Assembly (NCBI GenBank): GCA_037968495.1
Contig: JBBKVP010000054.1
Location: 1 to 64,000, forward strand
Source: Aestuarierythrobacter sp037968495
GTDB lineage: Bacteria; Pseudomonadota; Alphaproteobacteria; Sphingomonadales; Sphingomonadaceae
Length of the DNA stretch: 64,000 nt
Direction of reading: 5' to 3'
The notes under the pieces were generated by a model that saw only the letters and a list, made by a program, of their open reading frames with translations, searched no databases and was not told the origin of the DNA. The stretch's first letter is position 1, and every line of letters starts with the position of its first letter. Shown in pieces: positions 24,157 through 33,249 of this stretch. A program made the position numbers and the translations under genes.

Positions 24157-25671
24157 TCAGCCGAATAAATCATCTTGCGCGCCCAAATCTGAGTTTCTGG
24201 CCGAGCTTGGACGCGGTTTCTTCTTTCGCAGGGCGGGCTTGCCGGGCAGCTTCATTGGAGGAGGGCTACCTGCGGGGGCCACTCCCAACGTGCCATCGGC
24301 AAACTCGATCTCGAGCAGTGGTTGTTTGGCAGCCACTTTCATAGAGCGCATGATTGCCTGACCCTCACCGCGTACCAACACGAAGCCACGCCCAAGCGGT
24401 GCCTTGGGGTTGAGCGAAGTAAACACACGCGACAGTGCCGAAAAGCTTTCGCTTTGCCGCGCCAGACGGGTCTGGATTATCGCCGGGGTCATGCGCGCAG
24501 ACGTCAGTCGCTCTCGCGCCCGCTCCAGCCGGGTTTTAAGCAATGGTGCAGATAGCCGCGCCTTATCCGACATCAATGCCTCGCGCGCCTGTGCCGCCCG
24601 ATCGGACAGCCCACGCCGCAAGCGTTCGGACAGATCGTCGAGCTTCTGCGCTTGCGGCTGTAGCAGTGCCTCTGGCTTGGGCATGCGGCTGATCCGCGCC
24701 TCCAGCCGCTCGCGGCCAAGCGTGACGGGCCGAACAACACTGCGGCGCTGACGCAGCCCCATTTCATCAAGCATCGCGGCCAGATCGCGCCGTACAGGCA
24801 CGGCCAATTCCGCCGCTGCCGTTGGGGTCGGCGCGCGAACGTCAGCAGCAAAGTCGGCCAGCGTAATGTCGGTCTCATGACCGACTGCCGAGATGATCGG
24901 GATGGTGCTTTTGGCAATCGCACGCACGACGACTTCTTCGTTGAAGCCCCACAAATCCTCGATAGAACCACCGCCGCGCGCAACAATCACAAGATCGGGG
25001 CGCGGAACATTGCCGCCTTCTGGAATGGCCGAAAAACCGCGCACGGCCTCGGCCACTTGTTCCGCCGAGCCCTGTCCCTGCACCAGCACCGGCCAGACGA
25101 GCACATGGCTGGGGAAGCGGTCCGCCAACCGGTGAAGAATGTCGCGAATCACTGCGCCGGTGGGCGATGTCACCACGCCGATGACGCTCGGAAGATACGG
25201 GAGCGCTCGCTTGCGTTCAGGCGCGAACAACCCTTCTGCCTCAAGCCGTAGTTTGGTTTTTTCCAGCAACGCCAACAGCGCGCCCTCGCCCGCGACTTCC
25301 ATCCGGTCGATAACGATTTGATAGCTGGAGCGGCCTGCATAAGTGGTCAGCTTACCGCTTGCGATCACTTCCACGCCGTCTTCGGGCAGGAATGCGAGCC
25401 GTCCGGCATTGCCCTTCCACATCACGCCGTCGATCCGCGCTTTCTCGTCCTTCAGTGAACAATAGAGGTGGCCCGATGCCGCGCGCTTGACGCCTGAAAG
25501 TTCGCCGCGCAGACGGACAAACCCGAACCGGTCCTCGACCGTCCGCTTAAGCATCCCCGAAATTTCGCTGATCGACAGCGGCTCGGCGTTGTCGCCGGGC
25601 TTACCCTTGGCTACCAAGCTGCCAGCGCCCTCAAAATTAGCAGGGTCGTCATCAGAATTGGAAGCAGGCAT
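24157..25671 (-). CDS. xseA: Exodeoxyribonuclease VII large subunit
   Basis: XseA with XseB degrades single-stranded DNA. The protein has about 504 residues. The N-terminal OB-fold begins with PLSISEISGMLKRTVEDRFG and continues VRLRGELSGVKRAASGHLYC. The catalytic core shows VGVVTSPTGAVIRDILHR, LVIVARGGGSIEDLWGFNEE and SAVGHETDITLADFAADVRA. The coiled C-terminal region ends in LGRGFVLVRGEGQ. The chosen ATG (25671) overlaps the divergent purD ATG; the one at 25677 overlaps more. The small subunit is not in this window. Confidence 0.95.
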   Translation of the reverse strand: MPASNSDDDPANFEGAGSLVAKGKPGDNAEPLSISEISGMLKRTVEDRFGFVRLRGELSGVKRAASGHLYCSLKDEKARIDGVMWKGNAGRLAFLPEDGVEVIASGKLTTYAGRSSYQIVIDRMEVAGEGALLALLEKTKLRLEAEGLFAPERKRALPYLPSVIGVVTSPTGAVIRDILHRLADRFPSHVLVWPVLVQGQGSAEQVAEAVRGFSAIPEGGNVPRPDLVIVARGGGSIEDLWGFNEEVVVRAIAKSTIPIISAVGHETDITLADFAADVRAPTPTAAAELAVPVRRDLAAMLDEMGLRQRRSVVRPVTLGRERLEARISRMPKPEALLQPQAQKLDDLSERLRRGLSDRAAQAREALMSDKARLSAPLLKTRLERARERLTSARMTPAIIQTRLARQSESFSALSRVFTSLNPKAPLGRGFVLVRGEGQAIMRSMKVAAKQPLLEIEFADGTLGVAPAGSPPPMKLPGKPALRKKKPRPSSARNSDLGAQDDLFG

Positions 25672-26959
25672 GAACATCCTTTTGCTGGGCTCGGGCGGGC
25701 GCGAACATGCGCTGGCATGGAAGCTGGCGCAATCCCGCTTGCTGTCGGGTGATACGGATACACTCTACGCCGCGCCAGGCAACCCGGGCATGGCCGATCA
25801 TGCAGAGCTGGTTACGCTGGATGTGGGCAATCATTCTGCGGTGGCCGGGTTCTGCGATGAGAATAGAATAGGACTGGTCGTAGTTGGCCCGGAGGCCCCG
25901 CTCGTGGACGGCCTCGGCGACAGTTTGCGCGCCGCAGGTTTCCCCGTGTTCGGGCCGAACAAGGCCGCCGCGCAGCTTGAGGGCAGCAAAGGTTTCACCA
26001 AAGACCTGTGCCAACGCGCAAACATCCCCACGGCAGGTTACATCCGCACAAGTTCCTATGATCAGGCCGTCAAAGCGCTCGCCGATTTCGACCCGCCCTA
26101 TGTGCTGAAAGCTGACGGTCTAGCCGCAGGCAAAGGCGTGCTGATCCCCGAAACACGCGAAGAGGCCATCGAGGCGCTCGAGGACATGTTCGGCGGGCAA
26201 TTCGGTGAAGCGGGCGCAGAAGTGGTGATCGAAGAGTTCATGCAAGGCGAGGAAGCGAGCTTCTTTGCTCTCACCGATGGCACCGCAATCATGCCCTTTG
26301 GCAGCGCGCAAGATCACAAGCGCGTGAGCGAAGGCGACACCGGCCCTAACACAGGCGGAATGGGCGCTTACAGCCCAGCGCCCGTCCTGACGCGGGAGCT
26401 TGAAGCAGCCGTGATGCAGCGCATCATCGAGCCCACAGTCAAAACGCTCGCGGCTGAGGGCATGCCGTATTCAGGCGTGCTTTTCGCTGGACTGATGCTG
26501 ACGGATGAAGGCCCCAAGCTGATTGAATATAACGCCCGCTTTGGCGACCCCGAATGCCAGGTGTTGATGAGCCGCCTGACCAGCGATCTGGGCGAAATGA
26601 TGCTCGCCTGCGCCAATGGCACATTGGCCGAAAGCCAAGCCGCAGAGTTTGCGGACGAAACCGCGCTGGCGGTTGTGATAGCCGCCGACGGCTATCCCGC
26701 CACGCCCAAAAAGGGCGGACATATCGACCTCGCAAGCGCCGAGGCAAATGGCGCAAAAGTCTTCCACGCAGGCACGAAACTGGCAGACGGTCAGCTAGCC
26801 TCCAGCGGAGGCCGCGTGCTCAATGTGACTGCCAAGGGCCGCAACGTCACCGAAGCGAAAGCCGCAGCCTATGAGGCAGTGGACGCCATCAATTTCCCCG
26901 ATGGCTTCTGTCGCCGCGACATCGGCTGGCGCGAGGTAGAGCGGGAATCGGCAGGCTAA
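25670..26959 (+). CDS. purD: Phosphoribosylamine-glycine ligase
   Basis: PurD (GAR synthetase) joins phosphoribosylamine and glycine using ATP, the second step of purine synthesis. It has 429 residues, normal length. The start MNILLLGSGGREHALAWKL is diagnostic. Further motifs are VVGPEAPLVDGLGD, GSKGFTKDLCQRANIPTA, LKADGLAAGKGVLI (ATP grasp), DHKRVSEGDTGPNTGGMGAY and EYNARFGDPECQVLM with metal ligands. It is divergent from xseA with overlapping start codons, so its promoter must lie inside xseA. Cytoplasmic. Confidence 0.96.
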   Translation: MNILLLGSGGREHALAWKLAQSRLLSGDTDTLYAAPGNPGMADHAELVTLDVGNHSAVAGFCDENRIGLVVVGPEAPLVDGLGDSLRAAGFPVFGPNKAAAQLEGSKGFTKDLCQRANIPTAGYIRTSSYDQAVKALADFDPPYVLKADGLAAGKGVLIPETREEAIEALEDMFGGQFGEAGAEVVIEEFMQGEEASFFALTDGTAIMPFGSAQDHKRVSEGDTGPNTGGMGAYSPAPVLTRELEAAVMQRIIEPTVKTLAAEGMPYSGVLFAGLMLTDEGPKLIEYNARFGDPECQVLMSRLTSDLGEMMLACANGTLAESQAAEFADETALAVVIAADGYPATPKKGGHIDLASAEANGAKVFHAGTKLADGQLASSGGRVLNVTAKGRNVTEAKAAAYEAVDAINFPDGFCRRDIGWREVERESAG

Positions 26960-26965
26960 GCGCCG

Positions 26966-27541
26966 TCAGAACCGCGCGACGTAAGTGATGCCCGCACTAT
27001 GCGCGTCGCCCCAGACCATCGTTATCTGGCGGCTGTCTTTAGGCTGTGTGATAAGCAGACCCGACAATGTGCCGATCGCTGCACCGGCGGCAACATCGTG
27101 CCAGTAATGCTTTTCGGCCTCGACGCGGGCCAGCCCGACAAATCCCGCCAATATCATCGCAGGGACGCCCTCTTTCGCGCCTCGCCGTTCGAGTATGCTG
27201 CTCGCCGCGCCAAAGGCCATGCTGGTGTGGCCCGACGGGAAGCTACGCCGATTGCTGCCATCGGGACGCGTTTCGCGTACGACCTGTTTCAAGCTCTGTG
27301 CCACTAGCGCGCTAGCTGCGAGAGATCCGCTCGCCTGCAATGCGCCCTGATTGTCCCCTTGGATCAGCGGAACGCCTAGCGACCACGCCGTCAGCGTGCC
27401 CACACCGATATCGCTGGCGGTCGCCCAGTCATCTTCACTTGAAGCCTCAGCAGGCTGGGCAATCAGCAGGGCCGGTCCAGCAAGCAAACAAACTAGCGCT
27501 GAGCGCCAGGAAACGTAGCTATTCAGACGGAATACTATCAT
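26966..27541 (-). CDS. PAP2 family phosphatase
   Basis: From ATG 27541 the protein has 191 residues with a signal peptide (LVCLLAGPALLIAQPAEA). The acid phosphatase triad is visible: KQVVRETRPDG (KxxxxxxRP), PSGHTSMAFGAAS (PSGH) and ARVEAEKHYWHDVAAG (RxxxxxHxxxD), all with catalytic residues kept. Unlike lipid phosphatases with six helices, it has few strong membrane segments, so it is probably a periplasmic nonspecific acid phosphatase or membrane-associated. It faces purD convergently across 6 nt. Confidence 0.85.
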   Translation of the reverse strand: MIVFRLNSYVSWRSALVCLLAGPALLIAQPAEASSEDDWATASDIGVGTLTAWSLGVPLIQGDNQGALQASGSLAASALVAQSLKQVVRETRPDGSNRRSFPSGHTSMAFGAASSILERRGAKEGVPAMILAGFVGLARVEAEKHYWHDVAAGAAIGTLSGLLITQPKDSRQITMVWGDAHSAGITYVARF

Positions 27542-27632
27542 TGTGCGCCTCACCAGGGCGGCGGATATTCCGCCGGAGAGAGGCAAATGCGCCCACCTGC
27601 TGCAGCACGCAAGCTAGACTATGTGGGTAGGC

Positions 27633-28628
27633 TTAACCCAGCCGCCTTGCCACCAGCGCCATTAGATCAGCCTCGGGCCGGGCGCCGTAATGTGCAATTA
27701 CTTCGGCTGCGCAAATGGCTCCGCGTGTCAGGCAGTCTTCGAGGCTTTCGCCTTTTACGTGGCCTGACAGGAAGCCTGCTGCGAACAGATCCCCTGCGCC
27801 GGTGGTGTCGATGATCTTATCGATTGGCTCTGCGGCCACTTCGGCGCGGGTTCCATTCGATACGGCCACTGCGCCTGCGGCGCTGCGCGTTGCTACGATA
27901 ACCGGCACTTTACCGTCTAGCTGGGCGAGACCGGCGTCGAAATCGCTTTCGCCAGTCAGCGAAGCTAGCTCATGCTCGTTGACGAATAATATGTCGATCA
28001 GCCCATCAGCAATCAGTTCGCGGAAATCGTCGCCGTGGCGGTCGATTACGAAGCTCTCGGAAGCGGTGAAGGCAACCTTGCGGCCCGCATTCCGAGCAAC
28101 GCCGATGGCCTTGCGCATCGCGCGGCGTGGTTCTTCGGGATCCCAGAGATAGCCTTCGAGATAGAGCACAGCGGCATCCGTAATCGCCGCTTCATCGAGC
28201 GCGGCAGGCGGCAGGAACTGGCTCGCACCGAGGAAAGTGTTCATTGTCCGCTCGCCATCGGGCGTTACGAAGATCAGGCAGCGGCCCGTGGGCGGTTCGC
28301 CTTCGCGTGAAGGCGTGGCGAAGTGGATACCGGCAGCGCGGATGTCATGGCAGAAAACATCACCGAGCTGATCCTGAGCAACCTGCCCGATAAAGGCGCA
28401 TTTCGCGCCCAGCGCGGCGAGGCCGGCCAATGTGTTGGCCGCAGAACCGCCCGAAATTTCCTTTGCCGGGCCCATCGCATCATACAGGCGGTTTGCGCCG
28501 TCCGTATCGACCAGGCTCATCCCGCCGCGCGCCATGCCGAGTTCTTCGATCAGGGCATCTTCGCAAGGGGCCATCACATCGACAATGGCATTGCCAATCG
28601 CGATTACGTCAAATTTCGGGTCGGTCAT
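27633..28628 (-). CDS. PfkB family carbohydrate kinase, adenosine kinase-like
   Basis: ATG 28628 follows GAAGGA, giving 331 residues. The pfkB signatures are complete: SGGSAANTLAGLAALG near the N-terminus, LFVNEHELASLTGE, and DTTGAGDLFAAGFLSGH with the catalytic Asp. The overall layout (MTDPKFDVIAIGNAIVDV start) matches the alphaproteobacterial adenosine kinase group. Adenosine kinase converts adenosine to AMP; guanosine or another nucleoside remains possible. Cytoplasmic, single-gene unit. Confidence 0.88.
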   Translation of the reverse strand: MTDPKFDVIAIGNAIVDVMAPCEDALIEELGMARGGMSLVDTDGANRLYDAMGPAKEISGGSAANTLAGLAALGAKCAFIGQVAQDQLGDVFCHDIRAAGIHFATPSREGEPPTGRCLIFVTPDGERTMNTFLGASQFLPPAALDEAAITDAAVLYLEGYLWDPEEPRRAMRKAIGVARNAGRKVAFTASESFVIDRHGDDFRELIADGLIDILFVNEHELASLTGESDFDAGLAQLDGKVPVIVATRSAAGAVAVSNGTRAEVAAEPIDKIIDTTGAGDLFAAGFLSGHVKGESLEDCLTRGAICAAEVIAHYGARPEADLMALVARRLG

Positions 28629-28754
28629 CTGTGGTCCTTCAAAACTCATCCTGTCGGCGTTTTCGCGCGCCTAGCCGCTTAGCGCGCCCGCGCCAAGCGG
28701 CGTGACGGCATGGGAGATTGACTTGCAGCCCTCGTCCGCGCAATCGCTTGGCCG

Positions 28755-29447
28755 ATGGGCCGAATTCTCACCGCATTTTCGCTAGCCGCCGGACAGTTGG
28801 CAGACCGCCGGATATTAGCGGCATTGGGCAAGACGATTGCCGTTACGCTGGGCATCTTCGTGCTGCTCGGCTGGGCGGGCTCTTACGCACTCGACTATTT
28901 TCTCGGTGAGTTTGCGGCATTCTTTGGGTCCGATGGAGCCATGCTGCTGACCATAGTTCTCACCATGATTGCCGCATGGGTACTGTTCCGCGTCGTGGCG
29001 CTGGCGGTGCTGCAATTCTTTGCCGACGACATAGTGATGGCGGTTGAAGCAAAGCATTATCCCGGCGCATTGCTGAGCGCCCAGAAGGTGCCCTTCGCAG
29101 AAGAGCTATCGAACAGTTTGAAGTCCACGTTACGAGTGGTGCTAGTCAACCTGGCAGCCCTGCCTTTCGCCATTGTCCTGCTAGTGACTGGCATCGGCGC
29201 ACCACTGCTGTTCTGGGCCGTCAACGCATTCCTGCTGGGGCGTGAGCTGCAAGACATGGTCTGGCGGAGGCAGCGGACAGACACCACCGAAGCGCCGCCA
29301 CTTTCTGGCCCGACACGGTTCATGCTGGGCGGCGTCGTAGCGGCACTTTTTCTGGTGCCATTCATAAATCTTCTTGCGCCGGTCCTCGGTGCCGCTAGCG
29401 CAACCCATCTAGTTCACCGGAAACGGAATACACCCGATGCACGTTAA
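28755..29447 (+). CDS. EI24/CysZ-like membrane protein
   Basis: The 230-residue protein has four or more hydrophobic helices (IAVTLGIFVLLGWAGSYAL, MLLTIVLTMIAAWVLF, LVNLAALPFAIVLLVTGIG and GGVVAALFLVPFINLLAPVL) and the EI24 domain motif FLLGRELQDMVWRR. EI24 includes CysZ, a sulfate transporter, and eukaryotic Ei24. No cysteine-biosynthesis gene is adjacent, so the substrate is open. The end overlaps the start of the following lipoprotein gene by 11 nt, implying coupling. Confidence 0.82.
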   Translation: MGRILTAFSLAAGQLADRRILAALGKTIAVTLGIFVLLGWAGSYALDYFLGEFAAFFGSDGAMLLTIVLTMIAAWVLFRVVALAVLQFFADDIVMAVEAKHYPGALLSAQKVPFAEELSNSLKSTLRVVLVNLAALPFAIVLLVTGIGAPLLFWAVNAFLLGRELQDMVWRRQRTDTTEAPPLSGPTRFMLGGVVAALFLVPFINLLAPVLGAASATHLVHRKRNTPDAR

Positions 29448-29901
29448 ACTTATCGCCGCTTTGCTGGCGGTCCCTTTGCTGGCCGCTTGCGCTGCCTCGC
29501 CAAAGCCGATTGTCGGCAAATCGACAAGCAAACAAAGACCAATCATCGGCGTACCTCCCGAACCGCCGCCGCGCCAGCAACCGCAAAGGCCGCGCGCAAA
29601 CCCAGTAACCTCCGCCGACGGATTCCGCGCCGCCAGAGTGATGAATGTGCCAGGACTGGAAGATGTAATCGGCGCAAATCAAAACGCGCTCACCCGTCAA
29701 TTCGGAAAACCGCGCCTCAACGTCAAAGAAGGCGACGCACGCAAACTGCAATTCAGCGGCGATTCCTGCGTCATGGACGTCTATCTCTATCCGCCACGGC
29801 CCGGCGGCGAGCCTATGGCCACCTATGTCGACACAAGGCGCGCTAGCGACGGTTTCGATGTAGATAGGGCAGCCTGCGTCACAGCCCTTCGAAGTCGATA
29901 G
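29437..29901 (+). CDS. Small lipoprotein of unknown function
   Basis: The 154-residue protein has a lipoprotein signal (LIAALLAVPLLAAC, Cys 18), then a Pro/Gln/Arg-rich linker (PPEPPPRQQPQRPRANP) and a small globular domain. That domain resembles SmpA/BamE-like folds in its start (DVIGANQNALTRQFGKPR) and is followed by FSGDSCVMDVYLYPP. Two cysteines in the domain (DSC and AAC) could form a disulfide. Family not recognised by name. It overlaps the EI24 gene and ends convergent to sufA. Confidence 0.7.
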   Translation: MHVKLIAALLAVPLLAACAASPKPIVGKSTSKQRPIIGVPPEPPPRQQPQRPRANPVTSADGFRAARVMNVPGLEDVIGANQNALTRQFGKPRLNVKEGDARKLQFSGDSCVMDVYLYPPRPGGEPMATYVDTRRASDGFDVDRAACVTALRSR

Positions 29902-29950
29902 TGAAGGAATGGGTCAAGTCGGGGCGCTTCGTAGCCCGCCCTGAACCAAT

Positions 29951-30319
29951 TTAAACCATGAAGCTTTCGCCGCAGCCACAAGCTCCTTTTGCGTTCGGAT
30001 TTTCGAAGGTGAAACCCGCGGTGAAGTCATCCTCCACCCAGTCCATGATGCTGCCCACTAGATAGAGCACGCTCGCACCGTCGATGTAGAAAACGCCGCC
30101 GGGGGTTTCGATCTTCTCGTCGAACTTCTCTTCTTCAGTGACGTAATCAACCGAATAGGCGAGGCCCGAACAGCCACGGCGGGGGGTCGACAGCTTTACG
30201 CCAATCGCATCCACAGGCGCTTTCGCCATCAGATCGGTTACACGCTGCTCTGCAGTAGGTGTCAGCTTCACAGCTGCTGGAAGGGCCCGTGTTTTAGGCG
30301 TGGTTTTCGTCTCGGTCAT
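29951..30319 (-). CDS. sufA: A-type Fe-S carrier (HesB/IscA family)
   Basis: This 122-residue A-type carrier takes Fe-S clusters from the SUF scaffold to targets. The three cluster-binding cysteines are present: PRRGCSGLAYSVDYV and the C-terminal ACGCGESF. An N-terminal basic extension of about 20 residues is typical here. It is the last gene of the suf operon and overlaps the GNAT gene by 4 nt. A second A-type protein, ErpA-like, is at 61214. Confidence 0.92.
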   Translation of the reverse strand: MTETKTTPKTRALPAAVKLTPTAEQRVTDLMAKAPVDAIGVKLSTPRRGCSGLAYSVDYVTEEEKFDEKIETPGGVFYIDGASVLYLVGSIMDWVEDDFTAGFTFENPNAKGACGCGESFMV

Positions 30320-30819
30320 TGTGATAGGGCCTTTTGCCAGAACAGCGCTGAACCTGCGGCAGGGTCAAGCTGGTAATCGCCATAGCCAAGCGAGGCATAG
30401 AGGCCCTTGGCGGACTCATTGCCGCTCAGCACTTCGAGCGTGATTTTGCAGGCGTCACGCGCTTTTGCTTCGGCTTCGATGAACGTGAACAGCGCGCGGC
30501 CAATACCGCGACCGCGATATCCCGCCAGCACTACCATGTCGTGGATGTTTACCACAGGACGCGCGGCAAAGGTGGAAAATGTCGTCATGCAATTGGCGAG
30601 CGCAATCGCTTCACTGTCCTGCCGCGCAATCAGCGAAAACGCTCCGGGGGTCGCCGCCAGACCGGCCACCAAGCCTTCGCGCGCCTCGCCGGTTAGCGGC
30701 TTGCCGCCGCCCATGGGATCGCGCGCATAAGCATCGAGCAGGCGCACCAGATCGGCCCCGTCCTGCGGGTCGCCGTAATCGGCCAGTTCGATGGTCAAGA
30801 CAGGCGCAGTCTCCATCAT
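30316..30819 (-). CDS. GNAT family N-acetyltransferase
   Basis: From ATG 30819 (or 30816) it has about 167 residues. The acetyl-CoA loop is YRGRGIGRALFTFIEAEA, and LEVLSGNESAKGLYASLGY is the typical C-terminal motif. The substrate cannot be inferred. The gene overlaps both neighbours by 4 nt inside the suf operon, between sufT and sufA. It therefore shares suf regulation, which raises the possibility of acetylating a substrate or component related to iron-sulfur metabolism. This is inference from position only. Confidence 0.88.
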   Translation of the reverse strand: MMETAPVLTIELADYGDPQDGADLVRLLDAYARDPMGGGKPLTGEAREGLVAGLAATPGAFSLIARQDSEAIALANCMTTFSTFAARPVVNIHDMVVLAGYRGRGIGRALFTFIEAEAKARDACKITLEVLSGNESAKGLYASLGYGDYQLDPAAGSALFWQKALSQ

Positions 30820-31286
30820 AGCATTCCCAGCTCTAGTCGCGCTTCGTCGCTCATCTTGGCCGGATCCCAAGGCGGGTCCCAAACCAGATTCACCTCGGCA
30901 TCGCGTACGCCCGGCACAGAACCGGCGCGCAATTCAACTTCGCCCGGCATGCTTTCGGCGACCGGGCAGTTGGGCGTGGTAAGCGTCATGTTCACGATTA
31001 CATCGGCGTCGGGTGAAACCTCAACACCGTAGATCAGGCCTAGATCATAAATGTTTACGGGGATTTCCGGATCGTAAATCTCCTTCAGCGCATCGATCAC
31101 GGCCTGCTGCAATTCGCTGCCGGCCTCGCCCATGGGCGCAGCTTCGGGCTTCTTCGCGAGGAAGCCTTCGAGATAGTCGCGCTTGCGCGCTAGTTTAGCT
31201 GTCGGCGTCTCATCCTCCACGCGGGCGCGCGGCGGGGTTTCCACCTTGTCCACTTCCTCGACTGCGATCTTTCCTTGATCGTTCAT
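30816..31286 (-). CDS. sufT: SufT-like DUF59/MIP18 protein
   Basis: The C-terminal half (about 60-156) is the DUF59 domain: LKEIYDPEIPVNIYDLGLIY and MTLTTPNCPVAESMPGEVE with the conserved Cys, ending NLVWDPPWDPAKMSDEAR. The first 55 residues are a charged extension. SufT proteins help cluster assembly or delivery when demand is high. It overlaps sufS by 4 nt and the GNAT gene by 4 nt. Cytoplasmic. Confidence 0.9.
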   Translation of the reverse strand: MNDQGKIAVEEVDKVETPPRARVEDETPTAKLARKRDYLEGFLAKKPEAAPMGEAGSELQQAVIDALKEIYDPEIPVNIYDLGLIYGVEVSPDADVIVNMTLTTPNCPVAESMPGEVELRAGSVPGVRDAEVNLVWDPPWDPAKMSDEARLELGML

Positions 31287-32500
31287 CCGAAAATCCTCTT
31301 GGTTCTGTCGATACCGCGCAGCAGCGCCTCGATATCGCTTTCGTCGCTATATAATCCGAAGCTGGCCCGCGCTGTGGCGGTCACGCCGAGAATTCCCATC
31401 AACGGCTGGCAGCAGTGATGTCCGGCCCGGATCGCAACATTCTCTTCATCCAATATGGTGCCGAGATCGTGCGGATGCACCCCCTCCATCTCAAACGACA
31501 CAATTCCCGCCGATTTGTCGGGCCCGAACAGGCGGATGGAATTGAGCTTACGCAGCTCGTCACGCAGGGTCGCCGAAAGGCCGCTTTCATGCGCGAACAG
31601 GCTCTCCATATCCAGCGCATCGACGTAATCGACGGCGGAGTGCAGCGCTATCACTTCGGTAATCATCGGTGTGCCTGCCTCGAACCGCTGGGGCGCTGGG
31701 GCATAGGTGGTTTTCTCGAACGTCACTTTGTCGATCATTGCGCCGCCGCCCTGATAGGGGGGCATGGCATCGAGTATTTCTTCGCGCGCCCATAGAACAC
31801 CGACACCAGTAGGGCCGTACAGCTTGTGCGCGGACATGACGTAGAAATCGCAGTCCAGCTCCTGCATATTCAGGCGCATACGCGGGGCTGCCTGACAGCC
31901 GTCGAGCAGCAGCTTTGCGCCGACATTATGCGCCAGTTTCGCGGCACGCTTCGCGCCAAGGATCGAGCCGAGCACGTTGGAGACATGCGCCAGCGCCACG
32001 ATCTTGTGCTGCGGCGTCAGCATCTTTTCCATTGCATCAAGGTCGATCAAGCCGTCCTCGGTCAACGGACACACATCTATTTTCGCTCCGGTTTTTTCCG
32101 CAATAATCTGCCACGGGACAATGTTCGAGTGGTGTTCAAGTTCGGAGATCATGATGCGACTCGAAACCTCAAGCTGACTCGAGCCCCAACTTTGCGCGAC
32201 CAGATTGATGCCCTCCGTCGCGCCGCGCACGAACACGATTTCATTCGCGTCTTTCGCGCCCATAAATTTCGCAACACGCGCCCGCGCCGCTTCATAGGCC
32301 TGCGTCATATTGGCCGAGCGCGCATAAACGCCCCGGTGAACTGTCGCATAGTCGCGACCCAGCGCATTCGTCATCGCATCGATCACGACCTGCGGTTTCT
32401 GCGCAGTCGCGGCGGTGTCGAGATAGTGCCACGGCTTACCGTCCGGTGTGACCATCCCGGGGAAGTCTGCTTTGCGCGTGAGGGTTGCGGTTTCGTTCAT
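31283..32500 (-). CDS. sufS: Cysteine desulfurase SufS
   Basis: SufS is a PLP enzyme that takes sulfur from cysteine for cluster assembly. It has 405 residues. Motifs are YLDTAATAQKPQVV, RGVYARSANMT, RGATEGINLVAQSWG, SELEHHSNIVPWQ, SAHKLYGPTGVGVLW with the PLP Lys, and RAGHHCCQPLM with the persulfide Cys. The C-terminus ends as usual for class II desulfurases. No sufE or sufU is adjacent, so its sulfur acceptor must be coded elsewhere, or SufBCD accepts directly. It lies between sufD and sufT with 4-nt overlaps. Confidence 0.96.
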   Translation of the reverse strand: MNETATLTRKADFPGMVTPDGKPWHYLDTAATAQKPQVVIDAMTNALGRDYATVHRGVYARSANMTQAYEAARARVAKFMGAKDANEIVFVRGATEGINLVAQSWGSSQLEVSSRIMISELEHHSNIVPWQIIAEKTGAKIDVCPLTEDGLIDLDAMEKMLTPQHKIVALAHVSNVLGSILGAKRAAKLAHNVGAKLLLDGCQAAPRMRLNMQELDCDFYVMSAHKLYGPTGVGVLWAREEILDAMPPYQGGGAMIDKVTFEKTTYAPAPQRFEAGTPMITEVIALHSAVDYVDALDMESLFAHESGLSATLRDELRKLNSIRLFGPDKSAGIVSFEMEGVHPHDLGTILDEENVAIRAGHHCCQPLMGILGVTATARASFGLYSDESDIEALLRGIDRTKRIFG

Positions 32501-33249
32501 TCGCGCGTCTCAAGTTGGGCGAGTGCGTCTTCAACCATCCGCTCACGCGTGTCGTCATCTTCGAGCGCAGCGAAGGCGTCGCCGATGAAGGCCTGCACCA
32601 GCAAACGCTGAGCGACTTCAGGCGGCAGTCCACGTGCGGCCATATAGAACCGCGCTTGTTCGTCCATTGCGCCAATTGCGGCGCCATGCGCGCACAGCAC
32701 ATCATCGGCAAAGATTTCGAGTTCCGGCTTGGTGTTCGCGGTCGCGCCCTTTTCCAGCAGCAAAGCGCGGAAGTTTTGCGCCGCGTCGGTTTTCTGGGCG
32801 TCGCGAACTACTTCGATGCGGCCGAGGAAATTACCCGTCGACTTGCCCCATTGCACTGCGCGGACGACCTGGTTGGAGGTGCTGTTCGGCTTGGCATGGA
32901 TCACGCGGGTTACGAATTCTTGCACCTTGTCGCCGCCGCCAACGGTTACGCCGCCAAATTCGAAATGCGCGCCTTCTTCCAGCGTCACTTCGATTTCTAC
33001 GCGGCTGTATTTGCCGCCGGTGATGGAGTGGAATGCTTCGAAGCGGCCGCTTTTGCCGACATGCACGCGCAAGCGGTCGGTCATGCCGCCGGACTGATGC
33101 GCCTCGACTTCGCGGCGCGTTTCACCAGCTGGTACTTCGAGAGTGCGCCAGTGGTTGATCGCCTCGACATCCGCCGCGGCGAGATATTCGCCGTCGGAAT
33201 AGCGCCAGTCTTCGTCGCGTTTCGTTGGAAGGGTGGCTAGCTCGCTCAC
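32497..33249 (-). CDS. sufD: Fe-S cluster assembly protein SufD
   Basis: SufD is a scaffold partner of SufB and SufC. The 250-residue protein is on the short side but has the family core: beta-helix signature such as VTLEEGAHFEFGGVTVGGGD, then the conserved C-terminal FADDVLCAHGAAIGAMDEQARFY broken into its His-containing motif (CAHGA) and ARGLPPEVAQRLLVQAF. It begins close to RDEDWRYSD, the N-terminal motif. It overlaps sufC by 4 nt and sufS by 4 nt. Confidence 0.93.
   Translation of the reverse strand: MSELATLPTKRDEDWRYSDGEYLAAADVEAINHWRTLEVPAGETRREVEAHQSGGMTDRLRVHVGKSGRFEAFHSITGGKYSRVEIEVTLEEGAHFEFGGVTVGGGDKVQEFVTRVIHAKPNSTSNQVVRAVQWGKSTGNFLGRIEVVRDAQKTDAAQNFRALLLEKGATANTKPELEIFADDVLCAHGAAIGAMDEQARFYMAARGLPPEVAQRLLVQAFIGDAFAALEDDDTRERMVEDALAQLETRE

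Noticed and set aside
31826..32611. 261-codon plus-strand frame
   Set aside because: Antisense to sufS and sufD; His/Arg-rich shadow without motifs.
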